Positions 9,628-20,427 of a DNA stretch of 64,000 bases are shown one piece after another. Origin of the DNA: Candida dubliniensis CD36 (taxonomy: Eukaryota > Ascomycota > Pichiomycetes > Serinales > Debaryomycetaceae); assembly GCF_000026945.1 (NCBI RefSeq), contig NC_012867.1, forward strand, positions 1,178,001 through 1,242,000, in the 5' to 3' direction. Within the stretch, counting starts at the first letter, position 1. The number at the start of each line of letters is the position of its first letter. Below the pieces are notes generated by a model. The model ran no database searches, had not been told where the DNA came from, and saw only the letters and a list, made by a program, of their open reading frames with translations. The translations under genes were made by a program, and so were the position numbers.

Positions 9628-11285
9628 GCAAGCCTAGAAAACAACAAAAATGTAAAACGTGTGGTCACACACAGTTTGATGTCAATCGGTATACTGCAGC
9701 AGGAGATGTGTCTTGTCTTCGATGCGGAACCGTGTTGGAAGAAAACCCCATAGTCAGTGAAGTCCAATTTGGTGAGTCATCATCAGGTGCAGCTATGGTA
9801 CAAGGTGCTATGGTCGGAGCTGATCAAGCAAGAGCAACGTTTGCTGGTGGTCGTCAAAATGCGATGGAGAGTAGAGAGCAGACTTTGAGTAATGGTAAGC
9901 GGAAAATTAAAAGAATTGCAGCAGCTTTGAAGATCCCTGATTATATTGCCGAGGCTGCTGGTGAGTGGTTTAGATTGGCGCTAACTTTGAATTTTGTTCA
10001 AGGAAGACGGTCTAATAATGTGTTGGCTACATGCTTATATGTTGCTTGTCGTAAAGAAAGAACCCACCACATGTTGATTGACTTTAGTTCGAGATTGCAA
10101 ATTTCCGTGTATTCACTAGGTGCCACTTTTTTGAAAATGGTCAAGGCATTACACATTACATCATTACCCCTAGCAGATCCTTCATTGTTTATTCAACATT
10201 TTGTAGAGAAGTTGGATTTTAAGGATAAGGCCACCAAAGTGGCGAAAGATGCAGTGAAGTTAGCTCACAGAATGGCTGCTGATTGGATACACGAGGGAAG
10301 GCGACCGGCAGGTATTGCTGGTGCGTGCGTGTTGTTGGCAGCAAGAATGAATAACTTCCGCAGGAGCCATGCAGAAATTGTTGCTGTGTCACACGTTGGA
10401 GAAGAAACGTTACAAAGAAGATTAAACGAATTCAAAAAAACCAAAGCTGGGGAATTGTCTATAAAGTCGTTTAGAGAGGTTGATAATTTGGAGAGTTCTA
10501 ACCCGCCATCGTTTGAAAAGAACCGTGCCATGGAATTGAAAATCTCCAAGAAGCTACAACAGCAACAAACAGATAACTTTGAAGACTTAACAAAGATGAC
10601 AGAAGAAGAGAGAAATTCCGTGTTTGGCAAATTATCTAAAGAAGAAGCCCAAAAGCAGTTGTTGATGAATACAATTTTAAGCGATATCACCATCACCTCC
10701 GAAACCCTTAATGATCAGATGGACAGAATCTTGAAAATGAAGAAAACCAGTTTGGAAAATTCTCTTTACAAAACACCTTATGAATTGGCATTAGCCAATG
10801 GGTCAGAAAACGATCCTACAAGGATATGGAATATTAATAAACCGAGGAACCTTGTGGCAAACTTACCCAAAACAGACGATATTTTACAGAACGTTTCTTC
10901 AGAAGTGGAATTAAACTCGGATGATGACGATGAGATTGTACGAGAAAGCAAACTTACCGAAGAAGAAGTTGCTATTAAGGAAAGGATTTGGACTGGGTTG
11001 AACCATGATTATTTGGTTGAGCAGGAGAAAAAGAGGTTGAAACAAGAAGCAGATGAACTTACAGGCAACACTTCAAAAACTTCGAGTAGCAATCGTCGTA
11101 AAAGAAATAAGTCTTCATTACCTGCAGAGTTACGTAAAGAACTTGGTGATATTGATTTGGATGAAGATGGAACTCCAAGATCGGCTGCCGATAGTGCAAA
11201 GATGTATATTTCAAAGACATCCGTGTCTAAGAAGATTAATTATGACTCGCTTAAAGGGTTACTAGGAGGCAATATGGGATTTTAA
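9624..11285 (+). CDS. BRF1: TFIIIB subunit Brf1
   Basis: The 553-residue product starts with a TFIIB-type zinc ribbon (Cys10, Cys13, Cys31, Cys34). Two cyclin-like repeats follow (roughly 85-270, with GRRPAGIAGACVLLAA in the second), then the long, acidic Brf1-specific C-terminal region. Brf1 joins TBP and Bdp1 in TFIIIB, is recruited by TFIIIC to tRNA and 5S genes, and positions RNA polymerase III. The C-terminal region binds TBP and Bdp1. Length and layout match fungal Brf1 (about 550-600). The window itself contains five Pol III genes that would be its targets. Confidence 0.93.
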   Translation: MSKPRKQQKCKTCGHTQFDVNRYTAAGDVSCLRCGTVLEENPIVSEVQFGESSSGAAMVQGAMVGADQARATFAGGRQNAMESREQTLSNGKRKIKRIAAALKIPDYIAEAAGEWFRLALTLNFVQGRRSNNVLATCLYVACRKERTHHMLIDFSSRLQISVYSLGATFLKMVKALHITSLPLADPSLFIQHFVEKLDFKDKATKVAKDAVKLAHRMAADWIHEGRRPAGIAGACVLLAARMNNFRRSHAEIVAVSHVGEETLQRRLNEFKKTKAGELSIKSFREVDNLESSNPPSFEKNRAMELKISKKLQQQQTDNFEDLTKMTEEERNSVFGKLSKEEAQKQLLMNTILSDITITSETLNDQMDRILKMKKTSLENSLYKTPYELALANGSENDPTRIWNINKPRNLVANLPKTDDILQNVSSEVELNSDDDDEIVRESKLTEEEVAIKERIWTGLNHDYLVEQEKKRLKQEADELTGNTSKTSSSNRRKRNKSSLPAELRKELGDIDLDEDGTPRSAADSAKMYISKTSVSKKINYDSLKGLLGGNMGF

Positions 11286-11574
11286 ATGTTGAATGGTTAT
11301 CCAAAAAAAAAAAAAAGCTTCTAATTATAGATTTAGTTTTTTAAAAATAATGATATACTTAAACTTGTATTTAGTTTACTATACAATTCTTTATTGGAGT
11401 AAAAGACGCATACGCATTATAATTTTGTGTTCCTTTGCAAAATGCTCATCTCTTTCTGCTCCCAAAAAAAAAATCACATTTAAAAAAAAAAAAAAATTCT
11501 ATTATTCACGCTTGTATTGCAAAAGAAGATTTTTGAAACACTTTTGATAATCTAGGATACCGAAATATACAACG

Positions 11575-13848
11575 ATGGCCAAAAAAAGAAGAGCTGCTAT
11601 ATTACCTACCAACATTATTCTTTTACAGAATGTTGTGCGTAGAGATCCTGAATCCTACCATGAAGAATTCTTACAACAGTTTTCCCATTATGAGTCTCTT
11701 CGAGATTTGTATTTAATTAATCCGACTGGTGTGGATGCTAATTCTACAACCGAGTTTATTGATTTAATAGGATTTATGTCAGCTGTGTGTAACTGCTATC
11801 CAAAAGAGACTGCTAACTTTCCCAATGAATTAAAAGAGATATTGTTAAACAACCATCGTGATTTAACCCCTGAGTTACGTGAGAAAATAATTCAGTGCTT
11901 GACAATGTTGAGGAATAAAGATATTATATCTGCTGAAATGTTAATACAGACAATATTCCCATTATTAATTACCAGTAATGCTGGTCAGCAAGTGAAACAA
12001 ATGAGAAAACAAATTTATTCTACTTTGATTGCATTGTTAAAATCTGTTAATACAGGCACAAAGAATCAGAAATTAAATAGATCTACTCAGGCATTATTAT
12101 TTAATTTATTGGAACAAAGAGACAATCAAGGGTTGTGGGCCACTAAATTGACAAGAGAATTATGGAGAAGAGGTATTTGGGATGATTCCAGAACTGTTGA
12201 AATAATGACTCAAGCTGCTTTGCATCCAGATGTCAAAGTCGCCGTAGCAGGTGCTAGGTTTTTTTTAGGGGCAGATAAAGAAAGAGAAGACAATTTTGAA
12301 GAAAGTTCAGATGACGATGGTTTCGATATGAATGAATTGAGACATAAAATGCAAATTAACAAAAAGTCTTCCAAAAGAAGTAAGAAGTTAGAGCAAGCTG
12401 TAAAATCCATGAAAAAGAAGAACAATGCCAAACATTCAGCAACTTACTTGAACTTTTCTGCCATCCATTTATTAAGAGATCCACAAGGTTTTGCCGAACA
12501 AATGTTCGATAACCATTTGAGCAGTAAGAATTCCAATAAATTTGATTTGGATCAAAAGATCTTGTTCATGAATTTGATTTCAAGATTAATTGGTACACAT
12601 AAACTTATCGTGTTGGGTATATATACATTTTTTTTGAAATATCTCACTCCAAAGCAAAGAAATGTCACTCAAATCATGGCTGCTGCTGCTCAAGCGTCTC
12701 ACGATTTGGTACCACCTGAGTCGATTCAAATTGTTGTGAGAAAAATTGCTGATGAATTTGTCAGTGATGGTGTTGCTGCAGAAGTAGCATCTGCAGGTAT
12801 AAACACCATTAGAGAAGTATTAGCTAGAGCCCCATTAGCTATTGATGCTCCGTTACTACAAGATTTGACTGAATATAAGGGCTCGAAATCGAAAGCGGTG
12901 ATGATGGCAGCAAGATCATTGATTTCGTTGTACCGTGAAGTGGCTCCAGAAATGTTATTGAAAAAAGATCGTGGTAAGGTTGCTAGCATAGAATTGCAGA
13001 AGGGTGAGAAAAGCGGATTGCCTCAATATGGGGTCGAAAATAATGTTACTTCGATTCCAGGTATTGAATTATTAGCTAAATGGAAAAAAGAACAGGGCTT
13101 AGACAATAAGGAGGATGAAGAAGATGATGCCAATTGGGAGGTTGATGATGATGAAGATGCAAGTGATATTGAAGGTGATTGGATAGATGTTGAATCTGAC
13201 AAAGAAATCAATATTTCTGATAGCGATGATGATGACGACGACGACGACGACGAAGACGAAGAACAAGAACCAGTGAAAGGTAAATCAAAGATAGATAATG
13301 AAGATGAAGTTTCTGATTTAGAGTTGTCATCCGACGACGAAAACGATAGTAAAGAAAACAATAGTGGGATATCAGTTGCCGATTCAGAAGAACCTCCTAC
13401 CAAGAAGCAAAAAGTTGGAAATGAAAACGAGGGTATGAATGCCGAGCAAGCAATGAATGAGTTACTTTCCAGTAGAATATTGACCCCAGCAGACTTTGCC
13501 AAATTAGAAGAATTAAGGACAGAAGCTGGTGTATCTAAGATTATGGGTATTTCAAATGAAGAAGCAGTTGATTCCACTTCCTTAGTGGGTAAAGTTAAAT
13601 ACAAACAATTACGAGAAGAAAGAATAGCCCATGCTAAAGAAGGTAAAGAAGATCGTGAGAAATTTGGTTCTAGAAAAGGTAAGAGAGATGCTCCCCATTC
13701 TACTACCAATAAAGAGAAAGCAAGAAAGAAGAACTTTGTCATGATGATTCATAAAAAAGCTGTTCAAGGTAAACAGAAACTTTCTTTACGTGATAGACAA
13801 AGAGTTTTGAGAGCACATATAACGAAGCAAAAGAAGAAAGGATTATAA
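11575..13848 (+). CDS. SDA1: Ribosome biogenesis protein Sda1
   Basis: The 757-residue protein begins with the conserved Sda1 N-terminus ([17 protein letters not shown]). It has a helical-repeat N-terminal half, a run of Asp/Glu at about residues 550-566 encoded by gatgat/gacgac repeats, an NLS-like TKKQK, and a basic C-terminus. Sda1 is a nuclear protein of late pre-60S particles and is needed for 60S export; in Saccharomyces it also affects the actin cytoskeleton and G1 transit. The length agrees with the yeast protein (767). The 289-base upstream region contains a GATGAG core (minus strand, 11444-11449), a weak PAC-like site, and several A-runs. Confidence 0.92.
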   Translation: MAKKRRAAILPTNIILLQNVVRRDPESYHEEFLQQFSHYESLRDLYLINPTGVDANSTTEFIDLIGFMSAVCNCYPKETANFPNELKEILLNNHRDLTPELREKIIQCLTMLRNKDIISAEMLIQTIFPLLITSNAGQQVKQMRKQIYSTLIALLKSVNTGTKNQKLNRSTQALLFNLLEQRDNQGLWATKLTRELWRRGIWDDSRTVEIMTQAALHPDVKVAVAGARFFLGADKEREDNFEESSDDDGFDMNELRHKMQINKKSSKRSKKLEQAVKSMKKKNNAKHSATYLNFSAIHLLRDPQGFAEQMFDNHLSSKNSNKFDLDQKILFMNLISRLIGTHKLIVLGIYTFFLKYLTPKQRNVTQIMAAAAQASHDLVPPESIQIVVRKIADEFVSDGVAAEVASAGINTIREVLARAPLAIDAPLLQDLTEYKGSKSKAVMMAARSLISLYREVAPEMLLKKDRGKVASIELQKGEKSGLPQYGVENNVTSIPGIELLAKWKKEQGLDNKEDEEDDANWEVDDDEDASDIEGDWIDVESDKEINISDSDDDDDDDDDEDEEQEPVKGKSKIDNEDEVSDLELSSDDENDSKENNSGISVADSEEPPTKKQKVGNENEGMNAEQAMNELLSSRILTPADFAKLEELRTEAGVSKIMGISNEEAVDSTSLVGKVKYKQLREERIAHAKEGKEDREKFGSRKGKRDAPHSTTNKEKARKKNFVMMIHKKAVQGKQKLSLRDRQRVLRAHITKQKKKGL

Positions 13849-14096
13849 TCTATGTATAAGTTTTCTGGTTTGTATTTCTTTTTATACACTTTACATATAG
13901 AGATAAAAATACAGATCAACTAAATATAACAAAATACTAATAAAACATAATAGTAACAACAGCAACAATAACAACAACTAAAAGTAATAAAAAAAAATTG
14001 TATGTAGAATAAAATATAGAAATAATGAAAATTGTTTCAACTAATACAGATAGAAAGAAGAATTAAGTTCAAAAGAAGTGGTTGTCAAAGCAAATC

Positions 14097-14768
14097 TCAT
14101 GGAGATCCATGACCAGACTTTTTCTTCTTTTCTTTCTTATCAGCCTTCTTCTTTTTCTTTTTAGGTTCTTCTGGACTTGATACTATATCAGTGGCGTCAT
14201 CATCAATGTCTTGGTCGATACCATGGCCAACAATTGGGGTTTGGACACTTGGTGGAGGGTAATACGACGATCCATCTTTCAAGGAATCTTCGTACTTCTT
14301 CTTTTCGATGTTGTAAACAATCATGGCGTCATCGTATCTTTTTTTGTAACCAGCCTTTTCTACATCACTAATACTGTCCCAACGGTCTTTGATCATGGAG
14401 TTCATGTCAATTGCAGATAAAGAAGGCAAGTCCTTTTTCTTTCTTTCAATACCAATTCTCTTTCTGAGATCGTAAGAAAACTGGAAAAACATAGTCAATG
14501 GTTTCTTTGGAGCATTTGGATCCTTTTCTTGCTTTCTCTTCTTCTTACGCTCGGTGGCCTCTATTTTGGCACCGTTACCGCTAGATAAAGTTGCAACAGT
14601 ATTCAATGCTTCACTGACAGCTTTCAATTGTTCAGCAGAAACGTCGTCAGAGCCACCAGAGGCGACCTTGTAGAACTCAATGGCGGCGTTGGCAGCATCT
14701 TGAGCAGCTTTGGATAATTCGAAAAGGGTAGAGACAAGAGTGTCTTTGGTTGTTTTCAAGTCTGACAT
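14097..14768 (-). CDS. HMO1: HMG-box chromatin protein Hmo1
   Basis: The 223-residue protein has an N-terminal helical region (box A-like, about 1-65), a basic linker, one clear HMG box (about 83-160, starting DPNAPKKP), and a Lys-rich C-terminal tail (199-220). This order is that of Hmo1, which binds rDNA and ribosomal-protein gene promoters and bends or loops DNA. In C. albicans Hmo1 has been linked to hyphal gene control; that is from memory. The divergent spacer to MCT1 is 1.06 kb and holds a long polypurine tract. No frame damage is seen. Confidence 0.92.
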   Translation of the reverse strand: MSDLKTTKDTLVSTLFELSKAAQDAANAAIEFYKVASGGSDDVSAEQLKAVSEALNTVATLSSGNGAKIEATERKKKRKQEKDPNAPKKPLTMFFQFSYDLRKRIGIERKKKDLPSLSAIDMNSMIKDRWDSISDVEKAGYKKRYDDAMIVYNIEKKKYEDSLKDGSSYYPPPSVQTPIVGHGIDQDIDDDATDIVSSPEEPKKKKKKADKKEKKKKSGHGSP

Positions 14769-15827
14769 TGGCGTGTTGTTTACTTTTTTTTTTTTTGAGA
14801 ATTATATGTATGTCGTGTCAAGGAATGAGGGTGGGTGTGTGTGTTCTGGCACCAAAGGATTGGTTGTAGTGATGGTGGTAAAAGTGGGCGGAAGAAAAAA
14901 GTGGTGACAACAAAAAAGTTTGTTGGAAAAATAAAATCTGGTGAGAAAATCGGGGGGAGGCTGGAGGACAGAGCGAATGATCAGAGTTTTGAAGAAAAGA
15001 AAAAAAAAATTATTTGATAATCTTTTAGGGGGGCGAGGAAGAAGAAGGAGGAGGAGGAGAGGAGAACAACGAGAGGAGAGAGAAGAAAGGAGCGAATAAT
15101 CGAAAATTGTGGAACGAGAAAAAAAAAAGACTACGCGAACAACAAGAAATTAACAATGAGGAAGAAAAAAATTTTTTTTTTTTTTTGTCGCCTTTTATCT
15201 TTGTTTTATGCCCAACGCTAATTGGTTTTAAGCTGCGGAATCTGGCATGAAACAAATTTAGAGTTATACCATCGGTAATAGAACAAGAAGCGGGCGGCCA
15301 GAAAACAAAAGATTATGAAAAAAGTATAACGGGCAAAGGAACAAACTTCGAACCACAACAATGAATGCCATATTAAAAACTTTTGCGTCGGCAGTAAACA
15401 ACCACTCTACCAAGTAATCAAATTAGTTAAAAATATTATCAATGACAAACTCTTGGAAAGGACTTGATGGTCTAATTGAGTATTTCTTTTTTTTTTTAAT
15501 ACATATTCTTTTTTAAAGTAGAGCCAGTTTTATGTTGTGTGGTGGTAGTAATAAATTATGAAGGCACATTCACCACAATACGCACTATGCAAACACCAAA
15601 TTACATCAAAATAAGTATGTCCTCCAACAAACTGTATTATTTGGGAACCAAAACCACGGTTAACCAATTGGGTTAGCGTGAAACCGAACTTTGAGTTTGT
15701 TTACACTCTCCACAAATCACAACGAGGAACCCATTTTATACCACACGCAACATTCTTCGATGACGAACAAGAAAAAATATAGGCCAAAACCTACAAACAA
15801 ATATTCGACCTATGTTGCAATACAATT
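14769..15827. promoter_or_regulatory. Divergent HMO1/MCT1 promoter region
   Basis: This 1.06 kb spacer lies between two divergently transcribed genes. The HMO1-proximal half is G- and A-rich, including an uninterrupted 32-base purine run at 15035-15066 and another of 22 at 15071-15092, then A/T homopolymers near 15120 and 15170. The MCT1-proximal half is ordinary AT-rich sequence. No RNA gene or coding frame is convincing. Confidence 0.45.
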
Positions 15828-16853
15828 ATGTGGCCACTAACGACTTTATCCAAACTGAAGCAGCACGTTCGGTACTTGAACCAATATGCTGTGGCTTGTC
15901 CTGGTCAAGGACTATACCGAAATGGTGTTTTAGAAATAATCAAAGCTCACAAACCGTTATATCAACACCACTTGGATGAACTAGATGCAGCCATGAACGA
16001 CAAATTCTCAGACAAGTTGTTTGCTAATAGCTCTGAAACAGAAGCTAAACAGTGGTTGAGTAAGACTTCAAACGCCCAACCAGCAATATTAGCATCAACC
16101 TATATACTTTTGAACTTGATTGAAATTGAACATAAAATATCTATTCTTGAAAACGTTTCTTATTTACTAGGTCACTCATTAGGTGAATACACTGCTCTTG
16201 TACTAAGCGGAATTATTGATTTTACAACTGGGGTAAAGGTTGTTAGACGAAGGGGGGAATTGATGGAAGATCTATGTTTGGGTCAAAACTACGGTATGAT
16301 TGCATTATTAATAAAACCCAAGTTTGCCAAAGAAGTTATTGAGCTAGCACAGGAACACGACGTGTTGGGGAATATTAATTCTAGTTACCAAGTAGTAATA
16401 TCAGGTGATATGACCAAGTTAAAAGAGTTTATTGGTATTCTAAAAGTAACCCAAAAGATGGCGTTAATAAAAGCAGTGCAGTTACCAGTATCAATACCAT
16501 TCCATAGCAGGGTTTTGAAACCCATAGTACCTGAATTGAAACTGCTATTGGACGGTAAACTCAATGATCAAAAGATCCCTATCATATCTAATTTAAATGG
16601 TCGAGTGTCGCAGGAAAAGGAATCTACTGTTCATAATATATTGGAGGCCAATTATCAACCTGTCCAATGGCAAGAGTCAATTGTGTACTTGGAAAATTCA
16701 CCTGTGAGTACAATTTTTAACCTTGGGCCTGGTGATGTTTTACATGGGATTAATAAAAAGTACAATATCAAGTCTGTTAGCCTAGATGATGTGAATTCAC
16801 TTGATACAAATTCAGAGTTTGTGCAGCTCAAACAACAGCTAAAGCAAATTTGA
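15828..16853 (+). CDS. MCT1: Mitochondrial malonyl-CoA:ACP transferase Mct1
   Basis: The 341-residue enzyme belongs to the FabD/acyltransferase fold. It has CPGQG near residue 24, the nucleophile elbow GHSLGEY with Ser117, and the catalytic His226 in IPFHSRV. It moves malonyl from CoA to mitochondrial acyl carrier protein in type II fatty-acid synthesis, which supplies lipoic acid and supports respiration. The first 20 residues are basic and amphipathic, which suits mitochondrial import. An ATG at 15812 in another frame precedes and overlaps the start and could act as an overlapping upstream ORF. Confidence 0.9.
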   Translation: MWPLTTLSKLKQHVRYLNQYAVACPGQGLYRNGVLEIIKAHKPLYQHHLDELDAAMNDKFSDKLFANSSETEAKQWLSKTSNAQPAILASTYILLNLIEIEHKISILENVSYLLGHSLGEYTALVLSGIIDFTTGVKVVRRRGELMEDLCLGQNYGMIALLIKPKFAKEVIELAQEHDVLGNINSSYQVVISGDMTKLKEFIGILKVTQKMALIKAVQLPVSIPFHSRVLKPIVPELKLLLDGKLNDQKIPIISNLNGRVSQEKESTVHNILEANYQPVQWQESIVYLENSPVSTIFNLGPGDVLHGINKKYNIKSVSLDDVNSLDTNSEFVQLKQQLKQI

Positions 16854-17013
16854 TTTCTGATGTGTACATGTACATATTACGACTATGCTATACAAATACA
16901 AATACAATGCTCCAATTGTCCCGATTCTTACACAGAACTATAGGCTTTCTCTTATATTACTGCAACTATTCAAACTTGTAATTTTTTATTATTATCATTT
17001 TGTTTCTGTCACT

Positions 17014-17934
17014 TCATTTACTCATATAAAGTATAATCAAGCCTTGAATAATAACAGAATAAACAAACAAGAATTGGATTCTGATCTTCCTTTGTTTGGA
17101 GGTAATTGTATTATTCATTGAGGTGCTTTGAGGCAATATAAGAAATCGTAAAGATCTCATTAAAAAAATTGACAAGTTGGCAATCAATAATAACACAACG
17201 ATATAATAAAATGAACCTAAGTAGTTGCCCACAAGATATTTTAAAATCAACAAAACAATGATCGAAACATATTTATATCCAGAAAAACTTATTATATCAT
17301 ATATTTTCGATTGTGGACAATTTAATAAGTATAATCCAGTTTTAAAAATCACAACATCTAATACAGAAAAGGCAATAGTTTGTGATGCCAAATATCCAAA
17401 CAATTGAGGATGGAAATCTCCATTTATACCTTGGAAAGCAGCCCATAATAATATATATGTAACAAACGACATCAATGGCAAGTATAAATCGGGGGCATTG
17501 ATGTCTAAGTTAGGAGGCAAAAATTGGTTTGTCCCCGTTTCCTTAGTGGACACCCTATTCCAATCTTTGTGATTGTATGGTATTAAAATCAAAAGGATTT
17601 TCTTAAATACGTAGGAATTGCTAACTTGGAAATAATACTTAATATCACCTTGTAAACTGCCAAAATTTTCTTGAAGATATTGATTTGATTGTTCAAATCC
17701 AGAACGTGCAAATTGCGAGGCTAAAGCAGCGGCTGGATCGTTCAAAAAATTGAATTGCCCTCCAGCTGTACCTGGTGGTGGTGGTGGTTGGTGTGAGGTA
17801 ACATGGTGAATTGGTTGTGGATGTTGTAAGTTTGTTGAATGAAGCTGTTGCTGCGGTTGTTGTTGATATTGCTGTTGTTGCTGTTGTTGTTGCTGCTGAT
17901 AGGCATCAGCGGCATTACCATATGGATTATACAT
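17014..17934 (-). CDS. YIF1: Golgi/ER vesicle protein Yif1
   Basis: The 306-residue protein has a cytosolic N-terminus rich in Gln (runs of about ten Gln near residues 13-32) and Pro, then the conserved Yif1 core (residues 95-150, including PYNHKDW and PDLYLPLMSF) and four to five membrane helices toward the C-terminus. Yif1 binds Yip1 and Rab GTPases and takes part in COPII transport between ER and Golgi. The poly-Gln stretch is encoded by mixed cag/caa codons and may vary in length between strains. Length matches yeast Yif1 (314). It is convergent with MCT1. Confidence 0.87.
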   Translation of the reverse strand: MYNPYGNAADAYQQQQQQQQQQYQQQPQQQLHSTNLQHPQPIHHVTSHQPPPPPGTAGGQFNFLNDPAAALASQFARSGFEQSNQYLQENFGSLQGDIKYYFQVSNSYVFKKILLILIPYNHKDWNRVSTKETGTNQFLPPNLDINAPDLYLPLMSFVTYILLWAAFQGINGDFHPQLFGYLASQTIAFSVLDVVIFKTGLYLLNCPQSKIYDIISFSGYKYVSIIVLLILKYLVGNYLGSFYYIVVLLLIANLSIFLMRSLRFLILPQSTSMNNTITSKQRKIRIQFLFVYSVIIQGLIILYMSK

Positions 17935-18402
17935 GAGTAAAGATCTTGTGGTTTCTAATTTTCAATAGTCACAGTCTCTTCTATCACTCTTACTGATAGT
18001 TGTGGAAGTTGTCAGAATTGGAAAAATAACAGAGCACAACAATGCAAAAAAAAAAAAAATCATTTTTCTGTTCTCCAAGAAAGAGAATCTTTAGATTTCC
18101 CAAACAAGTAATATAACATAATACTAACTAACATTATAAGTACAGTGTCATAACTGAAATACCATTTGATTCAGATTAGATTTTTGAAACCACTAAAAAA
18201 GACAGACAATAAACTGATTGTTCTCATAAACATGAACATTTCAGCCTACGGTAAGACAATATTGGTTTTAAGCCTCGTGCTCAGACGGTTGGAATGGATT
18301 TTGAGTTGGTGAAATCTGTGTTATTTGATTTGTACAATTTATTCAAAAACAATAAACATTTAATACTACTTAGTATAGTAGTGGTTTTGAGAAACTACAT
18401 AA
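17935..18402. promoter_or_regulatory. YIF1 upstream spacer
   Basis: The spacer runs from the YIF1 start to the 3' end of the LRR pseudogene. It is AT-rich, with an A13 run at 18047-18059. I see no gene or recognisable element in it. Confidence 0.4.
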
Positions 18403-20427
18403 TTATTCATCACTGTCTGTTTTTCTTCGTTTGTTGCAATGTTCGTCATCTTCTCCATCCAGACTAGGTTCACTTCCATTGTAAAGATCTTCATGATCGC
18501 AATCAGAAGCAACCTCTGTAGAGGCAGAAAATGCAGACTGTTTAAAGTCAGGTTTGTCATCGAATTGGCAGTATAACCGTGAGGAGTGTTCGGATATTTT
18601 TGCCAAAGTTTCATCCACATTACTGACTTTTAAAATGAGCCCCTTATTCGCTTTCAACATTTTTCTCACATCAGTAACACTTAGATTCCAATTACCAATA
18701 GCAATCACTTACAAATTAATGTCCTTATTATTTTCTTCTAAAATTGACTTCAAGAATGGTGATATCAACTGAAGGTCACAATTGCTTACATCCAAAATTC
18801 TTAATGATGTAATTGGTAATCTAATTGGATTTATTTTTGTAAATTGATTATGTGCAAGGGATAGCTCTTGTAGATTCTCTAAATCATCAAAAGAACCAAC
18901 TATTTTTTGAATTCCCATATCCTTCATAGCAAGCTTCCGTGCACTAATTGGAAATTTATCAGCATATAATTCCTTCACATTGCCACCTGAAATTTCAATT
19001 TCTTCAAGACTTCATTCTTTTAAATTCAATAATTCCAGCATGCCACTATCAATATCAAAACCTTTCAAAATCAAACTCTTCAACTTTAAAGGCCACAAAA
19101 TTCTCTGAGATACAGGTGAGATCTTGCCCCGTTTGTCAGCAATCAAACTTAATTGTTCAAGATCATTTGGCAAAGGGTCTTAAAGGACAAGTTCTCAGTC
19201 TGTAATAAAAGCTTTTGGAACTTTGAGGGAATTCCAAAACTATTGTCAAATGCTAATTTTGCCGTTTTGATATTTACATATTTTAAAGCGTCATTTAAAA
19301 GTAAATATCCTTCATTGAAAGGTACTTGATGAAAATCAAGGTAAGTTAATGTTGGAGGAAGTTCTAAAGCGTTTACATTAATATCCGTAAACCCAGGATC
19401 GTCAATTGATAACAGCTTTAAGTTCGATGGAAACTTCAATGTGACATCTTTGACCAATCCTTTCGTACTCAAAAGTTTCCAACTCAGGGAGAGAGCTTCT
19501 ATCAAATATGTCAGTGGGATATACACATCCCCTTAAGATTAAATGCTTCAAATGTTGGAACTACTTTATGCCATCAAAATTGATTAACTTGGGACATTCA
19601 CGTAAGTCAAGCATTTTTAAATTTGAAGCAACAATTTCGGTATCTTCAAAGGACTTGATACCTGGCAATTCTAACCGCAAATATTCTAAATCAACCATTT
19701 TCTCAGATATAAAATCTATTGGGTCTGGAAATGTACTAATATACAATCTGCGTAAATTTGGAGGCAAAGCTATTTTAGTTATTTCGTAGTCTATGATTGT
19801 TAAATCTTGTAAAGATGAGGAGAAAATATACTGTTGTTGTGTCCTCATCCCTATTCAGTTCCAACGTCAATTTTTTTAGTCCATCAATTATGTAGTTATC
19901 CAATGTGGTGTCGATTAATTCAAGGCTTGTGACAACAGTGGGTAATTCACTTACATGTTCACAAGACTGCAAAGTTAACGAATCAAATCTGACTTTATAT
20001 TTTGCACTATCCTCTAAATCTGATTCAGGGTCAAGACTATCGTAACCCAAAAAATTGCCATTAACTTTCAGGGCTTTATACAAAACCTCTGGAAAAGTTT
20101 CATACGTTAATTGAAATGCAAAAAAGTCATCTAAATGGATAACCTTCGGGAATATCTTCCGTTGGTTGACACCCCGTGTCAAACTTTCTGGTTGGAAAAA
20201 AATATGAGTACAATCACATTCAGAGAATTCAACGCTTGGTTCGTCACTTCCCTGGTGCCTTGTAATATGTTCAGTACTTTCCACATCCGACAAAATTGTA
20301 GAAGCAATGATTCTTCTAATAGGTGAAAAATACAAAAATTCTGGTAACATGCACTTAGGTAAGTAACCAAGGATAATTGTGATAACATCCAATGGTAATT
20401 TTGCAAGTTTAGCAAAAAAATCAACAT
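18403..20427 (-). pseudogene. Decayed F-box-like leucine-rich-repeat gene
   Basis: Read on the minus strand, successive frames give one continuous LRR protein of about 660 residues. It has an F-box-like N-terminus (LPLDVITIILGYLPKCMLPE), many repeats of the form LP.NL..L.L (for example LPPNLRRLYIS and LPNDLEQLSL), and an acidic tail with KRRK. The frame is broken many times. There is a frameshift in a T7 run at 20414-20420 just after the likely ATG (20427), and frameshifts near 19830, near 19460 and near 19183. There are in-frame stops at 19561-19563 (TAG), 19012-19014 (TGA) and 18709-18711 (TAA). Such LRR/F-box-like genes form a family in Candida as I recall. Neighbouring genes are intact, so sequencing error is unlikely. 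Translation as one protein is not possible. Confidence 0.85.

Noticed and set aside
13023..13742. 239-codon minus-strand frame inside SDA1
   Set aside because: It is the antisense of the acidic/Glu-rich SDA1 segment and is a Ser-run artefact.
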